Positions 6,693 through 15,151 of a stretch of DNA of 64,000 nucleotides are shown one piece after another. The stretch is from Panacagrimonas sp052389915. Lineage in GTDB: Bacteria; Pseudomonadota; Gammaproteobacteria; Nevskiales; Nevskiaceae. Position 1 is the stretch's first letter. Each line of letters opens with the position of its first letter. Below the pieces are notes generated by a model. The model ran no database searches. It had not been told where the DNA came from and worked only from the letters and a program-made list of their open reading frames with translations. The stretch covers positions 62,001 through 126,000 of the forward strand of contig JBQTHL010000006.1 of NCBI GenBank assembly GCA_052389915.1, given 5' to 3'. The position numbers and the translations under genes are program-made.

Positions 6693-6776
6693 GGCACGAC
6701 TGCATCGACAGTCTGCACCTGCCGCTCGGAGATCCACCCATGGCCCATCCGAAAAACAATCTACGAGGAGACATCA

Positions 6777-6839
6777 ATGGCCGACACCCGCTATGCCCAG
6801 CGACTCGCAGACATCGCGATCAAGCAGGCCGACAAGTAA
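6777..6839 (+). CDS. Possible 20-residue leader peptide or small protein
   Basis: ATG 6777 has a strong ribosome binding site (GAGGAG, spacing 6-7) and opens a 20-codon frame, MADTRYAQRLADIAIKQADK, ending in TAA 11 bases before the start of the carrier-protein gene. The peptide is a plausible amphipathic helix. It could be a real small protein, a leader peptide, or the remnant of a longer gene. I found no recognisable family. Confidence 0.4.
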   Translation: MADTRYAQRLADIAIKQADK

Positions 6840-6850
6840 CCGAGCCCGAC

Positions 6851-7183
6851 ATGAAGGATCGCTCGATCGCTGCGCAGTCGTGCATGGAAACCCTCAGGAA
6901 GGGTATCGATCGATGGTTCGAAAGAAACATCGGGACGGTGCCGGAGTACGGGCCGGATACCTCACTGATCGAGCTGGGCATGGACTCCCTCGCCGCTGCC
7001 GAACTCGCGCTGGACATCTCCGAAAGCCTCGGCTTCTTCGTGTCCGACGAGGTCGTTTTCGACCACCCGAGCGTAAGAGCGCTCGGCCAGCATCTGGCCG
7101 ACCTGATGAGCGCGGGACTACCGAACCAGATCGCACCGGAACTCGCGATGTTCCCGACACAGGAAGAACGAAATGAAGAGTAA
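6851..7183 (+). CDS. Acyl carrier protein
   Basis: Codes for 110 aa. The phosphopantetheine attachment motif is ELGMDSLAAAELAL with Ser46 as the modified residue, embedded in the usual helical bundle (IDRWFERNIG before, FVSDEVVFDHPSVRALGQHL after). The protein is longer than a housekeeping ACP because of an extra C-terminal tail. It is the first substantial gene of an operon continuing with an exporter and a fatty acyl-AMP ligase, so it is a specialised carrier: the ligase should load it and the FeeM-like enzymes should unload it. Its end overlaps the next gene by 11 bases. Confidence 0.9.
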   Translation: MKDRSIAAQSCMETLRKGIDRWFERNIGTVPEYGPDTSLIELGMDSLAAAELALDISESLGFFVSDEVVFDHPSVRALGQHLADLMSAGLPNQIAPELAMFPTQEERNEE

Positions 7184-9485
7184 AACTGCACTCGCATATG
7201 CGCTGACGAGCTGGGTCGTACGGAATCCGCGATGGGTACTCGCACTTGGGTTCGTTTCGACGCTATTGATGACTGTGGGACTTGGGAAGCTTCGATATAT
7301 CGGAGATCTCGATGCCACCCTTCCCGAGAACAGCGCGCTGACAGCCGAGATCAGAACTGTCCGGCAGTTGTTCGGCACCAACGACACCATCGTCTTCGTG
7401 GTGAATGGGCCTGACTTCCAGCACCGGCTCCGCGCAACTTGCGATCTGGCGAAGAAACTCCGCAACGACCCCGACGTCCTGCCGCGGACCATTGCGGGCC
7501 TTGGCGCATCGTCGACCAATATTCTTCTCAACACGAACGGATCGCTCAGTATCGAAAAGAGCGATGCGCTCTGCGCGAGATCGGAGTTGTCCGAAGCGCA
7601 GATACTGGACGGGCTCGGACCACAGAAGGACTTTCTCGTGGGCGCGGACGAGGCGCTCGTGATCTACGCCGATCTCGATATCAAGAACGGTGCTTATCTG
7701 CCGTTCCGGGAAAGAGCGTTGCAGTACATCGAAAGCGTTTCATCCGAAGGCGTGACCATACGGATGACGGGCCAGCCCAGCTTTCTCAGCGCGATGCAGA
7801 TTTTCTCCGAGCGCATGGGGCTGTTCTTTCCGCTGATCATGCTGGTCATAGGAGCGCTGCACTTCGAAGCGCTTCGATCCGTGCAGGCTGTGGTACTCCC
7901 GCTTTTTACCGGTTTGCTGGCGACGGCCCTGACGCTCGGCAGCATGGGATGGATCGGCATTGCGCTCGACGAGTACAGCTCCACGGCACCCATCCTGATA
8001 CTCGCGGTTGCGGCCGGGCATTCGGTTCAGCTGCTCAAACGGTACATGGAGGAACTGGCTTCTCGTTCTGTGGGCGGCGTGGTCACCCGGGACGCGAACG
8101 ATCAAGCACTGATCGCCTCGTTGACCAGCATGGCTCCGGTGCTTGTGGCCGCGGTCGGCACCGCATCGCTCTGCCTGTTTTCGCTTGCCATTTTCGACAT
8201 CGAGGCGATTGCGAGATTCGGCCTGATCGCCGGTTGCGGTCTGCTCTACTCGCTGGCGATCGAGTTGAGCGTGATGCCCGCCATCCGGGCGGTACGCCCG
8301 CCGAAGAAGTTACGGCTTGGTTTCGGCAACCTGTCACCGCATTGGGCGCGCCTGCTAGCCGCAATGCACGCGCTCGTACTGCGCACGACCATCAAGCAGG
8401 CCGCGCTGATCGCGATTCCCCTGATGCTTGCGATCGCATGGGGAATATCGAATCTCAAGCTGACGGCATCCATCACGGAGCCCTTCTCGGAACAGATTCC
8501 GGAGCGCGTCGCGATCTCCGAATTGAGCAGGCAGCGTATCGGCACGTTCCCGCTCGACATCGTGTTCGATTCGGGTTTGCCGGAAAAAGCCTTCGAGCCG
8601 GCATTGCTCGCGGCGGCGGCCGAACTGACCCGAAGACTGCAAGCTAATCCGAACATTGCTGCCGTGGCTTCACCGGTCAGCGTCATGAAGTTCCTCAAAT
8701 GCCGGTTCTCGGAGATCACGGACTGCAGCACCGTTGAGATCATGAGCCAGGAAGAAGCCAGCCAGATGTGGACGCTGTTCTCGGGACCCGGCGAGGCTTA
8801 TCCGCTGGTAGATCAGGATTGGCGTTACTTGCGGATCCGCGCGTTTGCTTACAGCGACAACTCGGTATTCATGAAGCCGGTCGAGGATCTGGCGCGAGAA
8901 GTCTCAAGCAAGGTGAACGCCCGGATGATGTTGGGCGGTCCGGCCATCATGGCCAAAGCGCTGGGCGACGGCATTTTCAGGGCGACGGGTTTCAAGGTGC
9001 TCATCATCGTCGCGATTTCCGGACTGGCTGGGCTGCTGCTCTTTAGATCATGGCTCGCCGCTCTGCTGTTCATGATTCCGAGCGGTGTGTCCGCAGCGTC
9101 TTGCTACGCATTCCTCGGCTTGACGGGAACGACGCTGAACGTTGCGACCGCGTCGATCGCTGCACTCGCCGTCGGCGTTGGCGTGGACTACCTCATCTAC
9201 TTCACGTTCCGACTTCGCGAGTACCTCGGCAGGGGCCTGGGCTGGGACGAAGCGCTCCGCCGGACCTACCTCACCGCAGGTGGAGCCTCACTTTGTGTCG
9301 CAACGGCAGTCGCCGGGGGTTATGGCGTTCTGAATTTTTCGTTCGACTTCAATGTTCACCAGTGGCTCGGACAACTCATTCCGCTCGCGATCGTCGCCGG
9401 CCTGTTCGCGACCTTGATGATTTATCCGCTGACGCTTCATTTCCTCAAGCCGCGATTTCTGGGAGCAACCCATGCCAACAGATGA
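7173..9485 (+). CDS. MMPL/RND family lipid transporter 1
   Basis: Codes for 770 aa. It has the internal two-fold layout of MMPL (HAE3-type RND) exporters: one transmembrane helix at about 15-38, a periplasmic domain with LPENSALTAEIRTVRQLFG, five helices from about 220 to 380, then a second helix, periplasmic domain and helices to the end. The intramembrane GVGVDYLIYFTFRLRE stretch carries the acidic residues expected for proton relay. Relatives move hopanoids, mycolic precursors and other lipids from the inner membrane. Tight overlaps with the ACP and ligase genes argue that it exports or handles the product of this operon. A second paralogue is at 20885. Confidence 0.88.
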   Translation: MKSKTALAYALTSWVVRNPRWVLALGFVSTLLMTVGLGKLRYIGDLDATLPENSALTAEIRTVRQLFGTNDTIVFVVNGPDFQHRLRATCDLAKKLRNDPDVLPRTIAGLGASSTNILLNTNGSLSIEKSDALCARSELSEAQILDGLGPQKDFLVGADEALVIYADLDIKNGAYLPFRERALQYIESVSSEGVTIRMTGQPSFLSAMQIFSERMGLFFPLIMLVIGALHFEALRSVQAVVLPLFTGLLATALTLGSMGWIGIALDEYSSTAPILILAVAAGHSVQLLKRYMEELASRSVGGVVTRDANDQALIASLTSMAPVLVAAVGTASLCLFSLAIFDIEAIARFGLIAGCGLLYSLAIELSVMPAIRAVRPPKKLRLGFGNLSPHWARLLAAMHALVLRTTIKQAALIAIPLMLAIAWGISNLKLTASITEPFSEQIPERVAISELSRQRIGTFPLDIVFDSGLPEKAFEPALLAAAAELTRRLQANPNIAAVASPVSVMKFLKCRFSEITDCSTVEIMSQEEASQMWTLFSGPGEAYPLVDQDWRYLRIRAFAYSDNSVFMKPVEDLAREVSSKVNARMMLGGPAIMAKALGDGIFRATGFKVLIIVAISGLAGLLLFRSWLAALLFMIPSGVSAASCYAFLGLTGTTLNVATASIAALAVGVGVDYLIYFTFRLREYLGRGLGWDEALRRTYLTAGGASLCVATAVAGGYGVLNFSFDFNVHQWLGQLIPLAIVAGLFATLMIYPLTLHFLKPRFLGATHANR

Positions 9486-11211
9486 CCAGATGAATGCTCT
9501 GTATCCGACGCTGCTCCATGGACTGCTCGCCCATGCTGCACGTCAACCGGAGGCACTGCTGTACCGGGTGATCGCCGATGACGAATCCGTTCAGACGGCG
9601 ACCTGGTCGGAGTTCCTGTCCGCCACTCGGCGTACCGCCAGCTTGCTCGCCCGGAATGGTGTCGTTCCCGGCACCCGCGTGGTGCTGATGCTGCCGAACT
9701 CGATGGAGTTTCTGCTCGCCTTCTTCGCCATCCTCTGGTGTGGCGCGATCGCCGTGCCGGCGTCGCGGCCGCGCAGGGCCAGCAATGCCGAACGTCTCAG
9801 CGCAGGGCTGGCCTCGTCCGCTCCCGAGTTGCTGATCTGCCTGCGCGGTGATGTCTCGATGCTCGACGAGTTGTTTACAGCCCATCCGGGCACTGCCCCC
9901 CGGGTACTGGCGCTGGCTTTCGCGGCCGTCCAGAAGGAGGTGGAGGCAAGCATTCCGGAACCGCTACCGGCGCCCGCCGATATCGCCCTGATCCAGTTCA
10001 CTTCCGGTTCGACGAACACGCCGAAGGGCATTGTCGTATCGCACGGCAATCTCGCGATCAATATCGAGATGATGAGCCGGGCTCACGGTACGACCCATGC
10101 GACCAAGGCGCTGTCCTGGCTTCCGACGTTCCACGACGCTGGCCTCGTCTGCATGGCAATTTCGCCGGCCATTCACGGCGGCAGTCTGACGATATCGTCG
10201 CCGCAGCGCTTTATCCGCCGTCCACGGTCCTGGGTTGAAGACATAGGACGATACGGGATCACCTACACCGGTGCGCCGAATTTCGCATTCGACCTCGCGG
10301 TGCGCACCGCCGGGGATACCGCCGGGCTCGATCTGTCAGGCGTCGTGTGCCTGTGGAATGGGTCGGAAACGGTCAGCGCTGACTCCCTGCGCAAATTTTC
10401 TGCGACATTCGGCCCGTGCGGCTTCCGAGCCATAGCGATCAATCCGGCCTACGGCCTTGCCGAAGCCACGATCGGGGTTACCGGCGGCCCGTTCGGTGCA
10501 GGCCCCACGATTTGCACGTTCGACTCGAAGGAGTTGGCTGCCGGTAAGGCGCTGCGATCAGAAGCGAAGGACGCAGTGACCTTGGTCTCCGCCGGCGCAC
10601 CCACATGGCGGAACGAGATCCGGATCGTCGATGCCCAAACCCGCGAACCCGTGGCGGATGGAACGGTTGGCGAAATCTGGAACGCCGGGCCGCACATCGC
10701 CCAGGGCTACTGGCGACGCCCGGAAGACACGGCAGCGACCTTTGGCGCGTACACCGCCAGCGGCGAAGGCCCTTACCTGCGCAGCGGCGATCTCGGTTTC
10801 CTGCTCGACAATCGTCTCTATATCGCGGGCCGGCTCAAGGAAATCATCATCGTTCGCGGCCGCAATCTGTATCCCGACGAGATCGAACTGGTCTGTGCCA
10901 ATGCGGTCGCGGCAGTGCCGCTGTCGCAGATCGTAGCGGTCCCCTTGAGCAGTACCGGCACCGAGCAGGTGGGCGTGATCGTCGAGCTTCCGGGCGCAAC
11001 AAAAGGAGCCGGCGACGCGATTGCCCGCGCCTTCCGGACGGCGGTCGCCAACGCGTTCGAGGTGACGCTTGCCGAAGTCCTGTTCGTCGACAACGCCGCC
11101 ATCCCTCGCACCACCAGCGGCAAGAAGCAACGCTTGCTCGCGGCGCGCCTGCAGAGCGCCAGTCCGGAGAAGTTGCTGCATGTCAGCCGCTCAGGCTTTG
11201 GAGCAGCCTGA
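9472..11211 (+). CDS. Fatty acyl-AMP ligase (FAAL)
   Basis: Codes for 579 aa, starting 14 bases before the end of the transporter gene. Adenylate-forming motifs are complete: FTSGSTNTPKG (176-186), AYGLAEATIGVTGG, LRSGDLGFL, GRLKEIIIVRGRNLYPDEIE and a C-terminal TSGKKQR with the catalytic lysine near 551. The GRNLYPDEIE hinge and the overall similarity favour the FAAL branch, which activates a fatty acid as acyl-AMP and passes it to a carrier protein instead of CoA. The neighbouring ACP is the obvious acceptor. An acyl-CoA synthetase activity cannot be excluded from sequence. Confidence 0.85.
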   Translation: MPTDDQMNALYPTLLHGLLAHAARQPEALLYRVIADDESVQTATWSEFLSATRRTASLLARNGVVPGTRVVLMLPNSMEFLLAFFAILWCGAIAVPASRPRRASNAERLSAGLASSAPELLICLRGDVSMLDELFTAHPGTAPRVLALAFAAVQKEVEASIPEPLPAPADIALIQFTSGSTNTPKGIVVSHGNLAINIEMMSRAHGTTHATKALSWLPTFHDAGLVCMAISPAIHGGSLTISSPQRFIRRPRSWVEDIGRYGITYTGAPNFAFDLAVRTAGDTAGLDLSGVVCLWNGSETVSADSLRKFSATFGPCGFRAIAINPAYGLAEATIGVTGGPFGAGPTICTFDSKELAAGKALRSEAKDAVTLVSAGAPTWRNEIRIVDAQTREPVADGTVGEIWNAGPHIAQGYWRRPEDTAATFGAYTASGEGPYLRSGDLGFLLDNRLYIAGRLKEIIIVRGRNLYPDEIELVCANAVAAVPLSQIVAVPLSSTGTEQVGVIVELPGATKGAGDAIARAFRTAVANAFEVTLAEVLFVDNAAIPRTTSGKKQRLLAARLQSASPEKLLHVSRSGFGAA

Positions 11212-11213
11212 TC

Positions 11214-12419
11214 GTGTCTCCGTCAACTTCGGAACATTCGTCAAGCCGCGCCGCGCACGGCCATGGCGCCATCTGGAAGCCGCGTGTCGAGACCGCGAGA
11301 TCGGCGAGAGACCTGCACGACGCTTTCCGATTCCGCTACAGGATTTACATCGAGGAAATGAAGATGCCTTTGCTGTCGGCCAATCATCACTCGAAAACGG
11401 TACGCGACGACGCCGATGAGCATGCGATCACGTACCTGAGCCGGGATCGAAACGGCGACATCATTGCCACCGCACGCACCGTGATCGGCAATCCAGGGGT
11501 GGCAGCTGAAACGGCTTCGGTGTTCGACCTCGACAAGTTCGTGGCCTTCTTCGACCATTCCGAAATATCGTTCACGGGGCGCTTGGCGATCCACCCCGCC
11601 TGGAGACGAAGTCCGATCCTCCGACATCTCTGCGAAGCGATTTATGGCGATCTGATAACCGCCGGTGTGAAGCTTGATTTCATCGTGTGTACGCCCGGGC
11701 TCGTTCGCCTGTATCAAGCATTTGGGTACCGGCAGCACCGGAACGCAATTGCCTTCGATGATCTCGGCTATCGCATTCCGATGGTCAGCTTTCTTGCGGA
11801 TATCGGCTACCTCCGGCGCATCCGATCGCCACTGGTGCCGCACCCCGTCGCTGCTGCGTGCCAACCGGCATCGACGCCAATCTACGCAGACGTGTTTCCC
11901 GGTCAATCAGCGCCCTTCGAAACCAGAGGCAGCGAATGCACGCGTGATCTCGAACAACTGACCGCAACAAGTGCCGGTGGTCATGAGCGCTTGCTGACCG
12001 GTCTTACGGAACAGGAGATCCGGATACTGCTGACACGATTCCAGGTGCTCAGGCCCGCCTTGGGCGATCCGGTGGTCATGAGCGGGACCGTGGGGGACGA
12101 ACTGTTCTACGTCATCGAAGGCGAAGTGAGTCGCTTCGACCGTTCGGATCACGGTTCCCCAGCCTTGGAGAAGTGTCGGCGCGGCAGCTTTTTCGGGGAA
12201 CGCGAGTTCCTTGTCGACGAGCCACGATCGATGGATTGCGTCGTCACCGACCGTAAAACGCGATTGCTCGTCATCGACCGATCCGGGTTCGAAAGCCTTG
12301 CCGCGATCTTCCCGCGGATCAGATCGATCATCGCGGAAAACATGCTGCGCCAGACTGCTTCAAGCGCTGACCCAAAAGAAACTCGTCGCAACCCTGAACC
12401 GGGAGTAATCGACCCATGA
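11214..12419 (+). CDS. Second FeeM-like acyltransferase with cyclic-nucleotide-binding domain
   Basis: Codes for 401 aa from GTG 11214, two bases after the ligase stop. Residues about 26-205 form the acyltransferase (DAFRFRYRIYIEEM at 37-50; FIVCTPGLVRLYQAFGY at 156-172). Residues about 258-385 form a cyclic-nucleotide-binding domain (GTVGDELFYVIEGEV) with the cassette Glu329 in FFGEREFL and Arg338 in DEPRSMD retained. The domain order and the unusual R-x-M-D after the cassette arginine are shared with the gene at 3041, so the two are paralogues. Placed directly after the ligase and carrier, it is the best candidate for the step joining acyl chain and amine. The stop overlaps the next start (ATGA). 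Confidence 0.78.
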   Translation: MSPSTSEHSSSRAAHGHGAIWKPRVETARSARDLHDAFRFRYRIYIEEMKMPLLSANHHSKTVRDDADEHAITYLSRDRNGDIIATARTVIGNPGVAAETASVFDLDKFVAFFDHSEISFTGRLAIHPAWRRSPILRHLCEAIYGDLITAGVKLDFIVCTPGLVRLYQAFGYRQHRNAIAFDDLGYRIPMVSFLADIGYLRRIRSPLVPHPVAAACQPASTPIYADVFPGQSAPFETRGSECTRDLEQLTATSAGGHERLLTGLTEQEIRILLTRFQVLRPALGDPVVMSGTVGDELFYVIEGEVSRFDRSDHGSPALEKCRRGSFFGEREFLVDEPRSMDCVVTDRKTRLLVIDRSGFESLAAIFPRIRSIIAENMLRQTASSADPKETRRNPEPGVIDP

Positions 12420-13216
12420 ATTACGTGGAATGGTTGGCCAAGAACTTCGACACGTCGAAGGACGCGGCGGTGATCACTGGCGGAACCTCCGGCATCGGAC
12501 TGGAATACCTGCACTTGTTGGCGGCCGAAAAGTGCCGGTGCGTCGTCATCTCGAACGAACGCCTGAAGTTTGCGGATGTGGAACGCCTGATCCGCGAACG
12601 TCACGATGTCACCGTCGATTTCATCGACTGCGATCTTTCGAACTACGACGAGGTGATCGCGCTCGAAGAGCCGCTCGGCAAACTGTCGATCAAGGTGCTG
12701 ATCAACAACGCGGGTTTCGGCCTCAAAGGCAATTTTGTCGACCTGCAGAAGGACGAATACCGGCGAATCGTGGGCGTCAATGCGCTTGCGCCAACCCTGA
12801 TCTCGCACATGGTCCTGCCCGCCATGCAACGCATGAACTGCGGGTTATATATCTCCGTCGCGTCGATCAATGTGGCGGCGCCGATGGCGAAGAATGCGGT
12901 CTACACCGCGACCAAGCACTACATCTGGTCTTGCGCGCTCGCAGTTGCGAAAGAAAACCGAGACTTCGACATCAGGTTTCAGATCATGCTGCCGGGCACG
13001 ACCGATACGCCGTTTCATATCAAGCAGGGCGTGACGCCCGCTGCGATGACGATGCAAGCCGATGTCGTCGCCAAACGATCGCTCGACAACCTCCATAAGC
13101 TGATCTTTATCCCCAATCTCTCGGACCGAATCATTTATCCGCTGGGAAGCCGGTTGCCGCTCGGGATGCGGATGAGCATCGCCTCCTACCTGATGAAAAA
13201 GCGCCTGGGAATCTGA
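12416..13216 (+). CDS. Short-chain dehydrogenase/reductase
   Basis: Codes for 266 aa. Classical SDR motifs are present: TGGTSGIG (21-28) for the cofactor, NNAG (97-100), and the catalytic Ser150, Tyr163 and Lys167 (YTATK). Enzymes of this type reduce a keto group or oxidise an alcohol with NAD(P). The C-terminal part (RIIYPLGSRLPLGMRMSIASYLMKK) resembles membrane-associated SDRs acting on long acyl chains. It is coupled to the upstream acyltransferase gene by an ATGA overlap and followed after 5 bases by the LolA-like gene. Confidence 0.88.
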   Translation: MNYVEWLAKNFDTSKDAAVITGGTSGIGLEYLHLLAAEKCRCVVISNERLKFADVERLIRERHDVTVDFIDCDLSNYDEVIALEEPLGKLSIKVLINNAGFGLKGNFVDLQKDEYRRIVGVNALAPTLISHMVLPAMQRMNCGLYISVASINVAAPMAKNAVYTATKHYIWSCALAVAKENRDFDIRFQIMLPGTTDTPFHIKQGVTPAAMTMQADVVAKRSLDNLHKLIFIPNLSDRIIYPLGSRLPLGMRMSIASYLMKKRLGI

Positions 13217-13221
13217 AGATC

Positions 13222-14010
13222 ATGCGCTCAGCAATCCTTGCTGCACTGGTCGCTCTCCTCTCCTTGTCGGCCAGGGCGGAGCCGAACGCCATGGCGCTGA
13301 TGGAAGACAGCCAGAGAACGGTCGAGATCGCCGGGGGACAGTTCAATCTGACCTTCGAGCTGATTTCCGCCAGCGGCGGGAAGCGCGTCCGCAAGGTTTC
13401 AAGCGTAGTCCGCACGAATCCGGAGACTAGAGAAGCAAGCAGGTTGACGCGCTTCGAATATCCGGCTGACGCGCGCGGTCTGGCGTCTCTCCTCATCGAG
13501 CACACCCATCGAGACGACGATCTCTGGGTGTACATACCGGCCATGAAGAAAACCCGTCGGCTGGTTGCGGACAACAAACGCGACAGCTTCATGGGAACCG
13601 TTCTGAGTCACGGTGACGTACTGGGACATCGGCCTTCCGACTGGGCTCACGAGATCGTCGGCGAGGAATCGATCGACGGTAGACCGTGCTGGCGAGTGTC
13701 TTCGTCTCCAGCCAGCGAATCCGAGCGCCGACGCAGCGGATACTCTCGGCGCGAAAGCTGGATCGACAAGGAGACAGCCTTCGCTTGGAGGATGGACATG
13801 TGGGACGGAGCCGACAAGCTGGCGAAGTCGATTATCAGCCGGCAGGTGCGTGAGATAACCAGACAACCGGGTGTATTCGTCGCCTACGAGATCGAAGCCC
13901 GCGATCTGCAGAACGGTGCGGTCACCCGGATCACGGTGGACAGCTTTGAGTTCGTACCGGATATGGCGAACGCCATGTTCGATCCGACAGTTCTCGAAGA
14001 AGACTTTTGA
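13222..14010 (+). CDS. LolA-like outer-membrane lipoprotein-sorting protein 1
   Basis: Codes for 262 aa with a clear signal peptide (LAALVALLSLSARA). The central DLWVYIPAMKKTRRLVADNK followed by DSFMGTVLSHGDVLGH is the hallmark of the outer-membrane lipoprotein-sorting family, periplasmic half-barrels that carry lipids or lipoproteins and often pair with MMPL transporters. It closes the operon that begins with the carrier protein. The paralogue at 23374 is very similar through this region (LWLYVPAIKKTRRVIADGK in one-letter order, with conservative changes). Its cargo is unknown; the transporter made in the same operon is the likely partner. Confidence 0.82.
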   Translation: MRSAILAALVALLSLSARAEPNAMALMEDSQRTVEIAGGQFNLTFELISASGGKRVRKVSSVVRTNPETREASRLTRFEYPADARGLASLLIEHTHRDDDLWVYIPAMKKTRRLVADNKRDSFMGTVLSHGDVLGHRPSDWAHEIVGEESIDGRPCWRVSSSPASESERRRSGYSRRESWIDKETAFAWRMDMWDGADKLAKSIISRQVREITRQPGVFVAYEIEARDLQNGAVTRITVDSFEFVPDMANAMFDPTVLEEDF

Positions 14011-14030
14011 TGCGGGACTGCCGGCAACAC

Positions 14031-14354
14031 TCAGCCCGCGGTGCGTCCACGACGCTCGCTCACTATTGGTACCCAAGGCTTTATCCTGGCCAGCGTTTTG
14101 GCCAACGCATCCTTGGCGATGGCCGCGTCGTAATCCATCTGCAAGCCGAGCCAGAAACCTTCGGACATCCCGAAGAATCGAGACAGCCTCAGCGCAGTAT
14201 CGGCGCTCACACCGCGAGTGCCGCCCACGATCTCGCCGATGCGCCGCTGCGGCACGCCGATTTCCTTAGCCAGCCGGTACTGCGTGATGCCCATGGGCGC
14301 GAAGAACTCCTCCATGAGGATCTCGCCGGGGTGGGGGTAGGGAATCTTGCGCAT
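14031..14354 (-). CDS. higA: HigA family antitoxin, copy 1
   Basis: Codes for 107 aa. PHPGEILMEEFFAPMGITQY followed by RLAKEIGVPQRRIGEIVGGT is the XRE-type helix-turn-helix of HigA addiction-module antitoxins. It follows higB by 12 bases, the reversed (toxin-first) order typical of this family. The second copy at 17135 has the same layout and is nearly identical through the DNA-binding part. Confidence 0.88.
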   Translation of the reverse strand: MRKIPYPHPGEILMEEFFAPMGITQYRLAKEIGVPQRRIGEIVGGTRGVSADTALRLSRFFGMSEGFWLGLQMDYDAAIAKDALAKTLARIKPWVPIVSERRGRTAG

Positions 14355-14366
14355 GATCCTTCTCCG

Positions 14367-14648
14367 TCAGTGGTAATCCACGATCTCAACGTCCTTCGGA
14401 CCCTGCTCGGTCCACACAAAGCACACGCGGAATTGATCGTTGACCCGAATGCTGCAACGACCGGCGCGGTCGCCCTTCAAGGTCTCCAACCGGTTGCCGG
14501 GTGGAACCCGCAGATCATCGAGCCTGCCCGCCCGATTCAACATCGCCAACTTGCGCATGGCCACCGTCTCGATGTTGACGAAACGCTTTACCCGATCGCC
14601 GGCAAACAGGCTTTGCGTGTCTGTGCACTTGAAGGACTGGATGGACAC
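14367..14648 (-). CDS. higB: HigB family toxin, copy 1
   Basis: Codes for 93 aa from a GTG start. It opens with IQSFKCTDTQSLFAG and carries the RelE-fold core LNRAGRLDDLRVPPGNRLE, then GRCSIRVNDQFRVCFVW, with the basic residues that position mRNA in HigB-type ribosome-dependent ribonucleases. All expected segments are present. Confidence 0.88.
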   Translation of the reverse strand: MSIQSFKCTDTQSLFAGDRVKRFVNIETVAMRKLAMLNRAGRLDDLRVPPGNRLETLKGDRAGRCSIRVNDQFRVCFVWTEQGPKDVEIVDYH

Positions 14649-14657
14649 GCATCAATA

Positions 14658-14674
14658 CTAACGGAATCCGTTAG
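14658..14674. promoter_or_regulatory. Operator palindrome of higBA copy 1
   Basis: CTAACGGAATCCGTTAG has 7-base arms around a 3-base centre and lies 9 bases upstream of the higB start. The same palindrome is found in front of the second copy, which supports a HigA binding site. Confidence 0.7.
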
Positions 14675-14826
14675 CAACATGAAGAGGCCGCTATCTCGAT
14701 ATGCGCCTCCCTACCTACCGGGTGCCTTATCGCTATCCAGTCTCGGTGAGCATCAGCGAAGGTTTGAGTCCAGTGCGCGTCCCGGCTTAGCAGCCGGACC
14801 AGGATGTTGGCGTCAACCGCGCGCAT
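14671..14826 (-). pseudogene. Truncated PIN-domain toxin
   Basis: The frame starts like the intact toxin (MRAVDANILVRLLSRD, against MRAVDTNILVRLLTRD) but leaves the family after about residue 16 and ends at residue 51. It overlaps the antitoxin gene in the same way as the intact pair. The other metal-binding acidic blocks are missing, so it cannot be an active nuclease. Confidence 0.75.
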
Positions 14827-15110
14827 GTCGCTGGCGCATGCGCTGGCGGATTCCTGCCTTCAGCTCGGCATCCGATTTCGGCGCAGGCGGTGTCGGAAAC
14901 AAGGCGCGATGCATGTCCTCGGAATCGAATCGTCCGCTGCGTCGCACCACCACGTTTCCGTCCACCTCATCCCATTCCAGGGTCGCACCCGCCGTCAAGC
15001 CAAGCTTGCGGCGGATGGCGGCCGGAATGGAGATCTGGCCTTGGGCAGTGAGTCTGGAATGGGCAATGGACATACACCCATCTTTTCACAGTACCCGAGT
15101 AATGAGCAAC
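14787..15110. repeat. Duplicated antitoxin block, copy 2
   Basis: Near-identical to 6325-6646. It ends at the same GAGTAATGA point, after which unrelated sequence leads into the methyltransferase gene. The left end is where the PIN gene is cut off. Confidence 0.8.
14813..15073 (-). CDS. AbrB/MazE-type antitoxin without an intact toxin
   Basis: Codes for 86 aa, differing from the copy at 6349 at only two residues by inspection. The partner toxin is truncated, so this is an orphan antitoxin. It could still cross-neutralise the intact PIN toxin at 5982 or repress that operon. Confidence 0.8.
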   Translation of the reverse strand: MSIAHSRLTAQGQISIPAAIRRKLGLTAGATLEWDEVDGNVVVRRSGRFDSEDMHRALFPTPPAPKSDAELKAGIRQRMRQRHARG

Positions 15111-15151
15111 GCCACCGACTCGTCCGCAATCAACTCCGGAAGAACGCAGCC

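Noticed and set aside
6690..6710. A possible sigma-54 promoter (TTGGCACGACTGCA) after the 11-bp repeats
   Set aside because: The spacing between GG and the next GC is 7 instead of 10 bases, so the -24/-12 pattern is not met.
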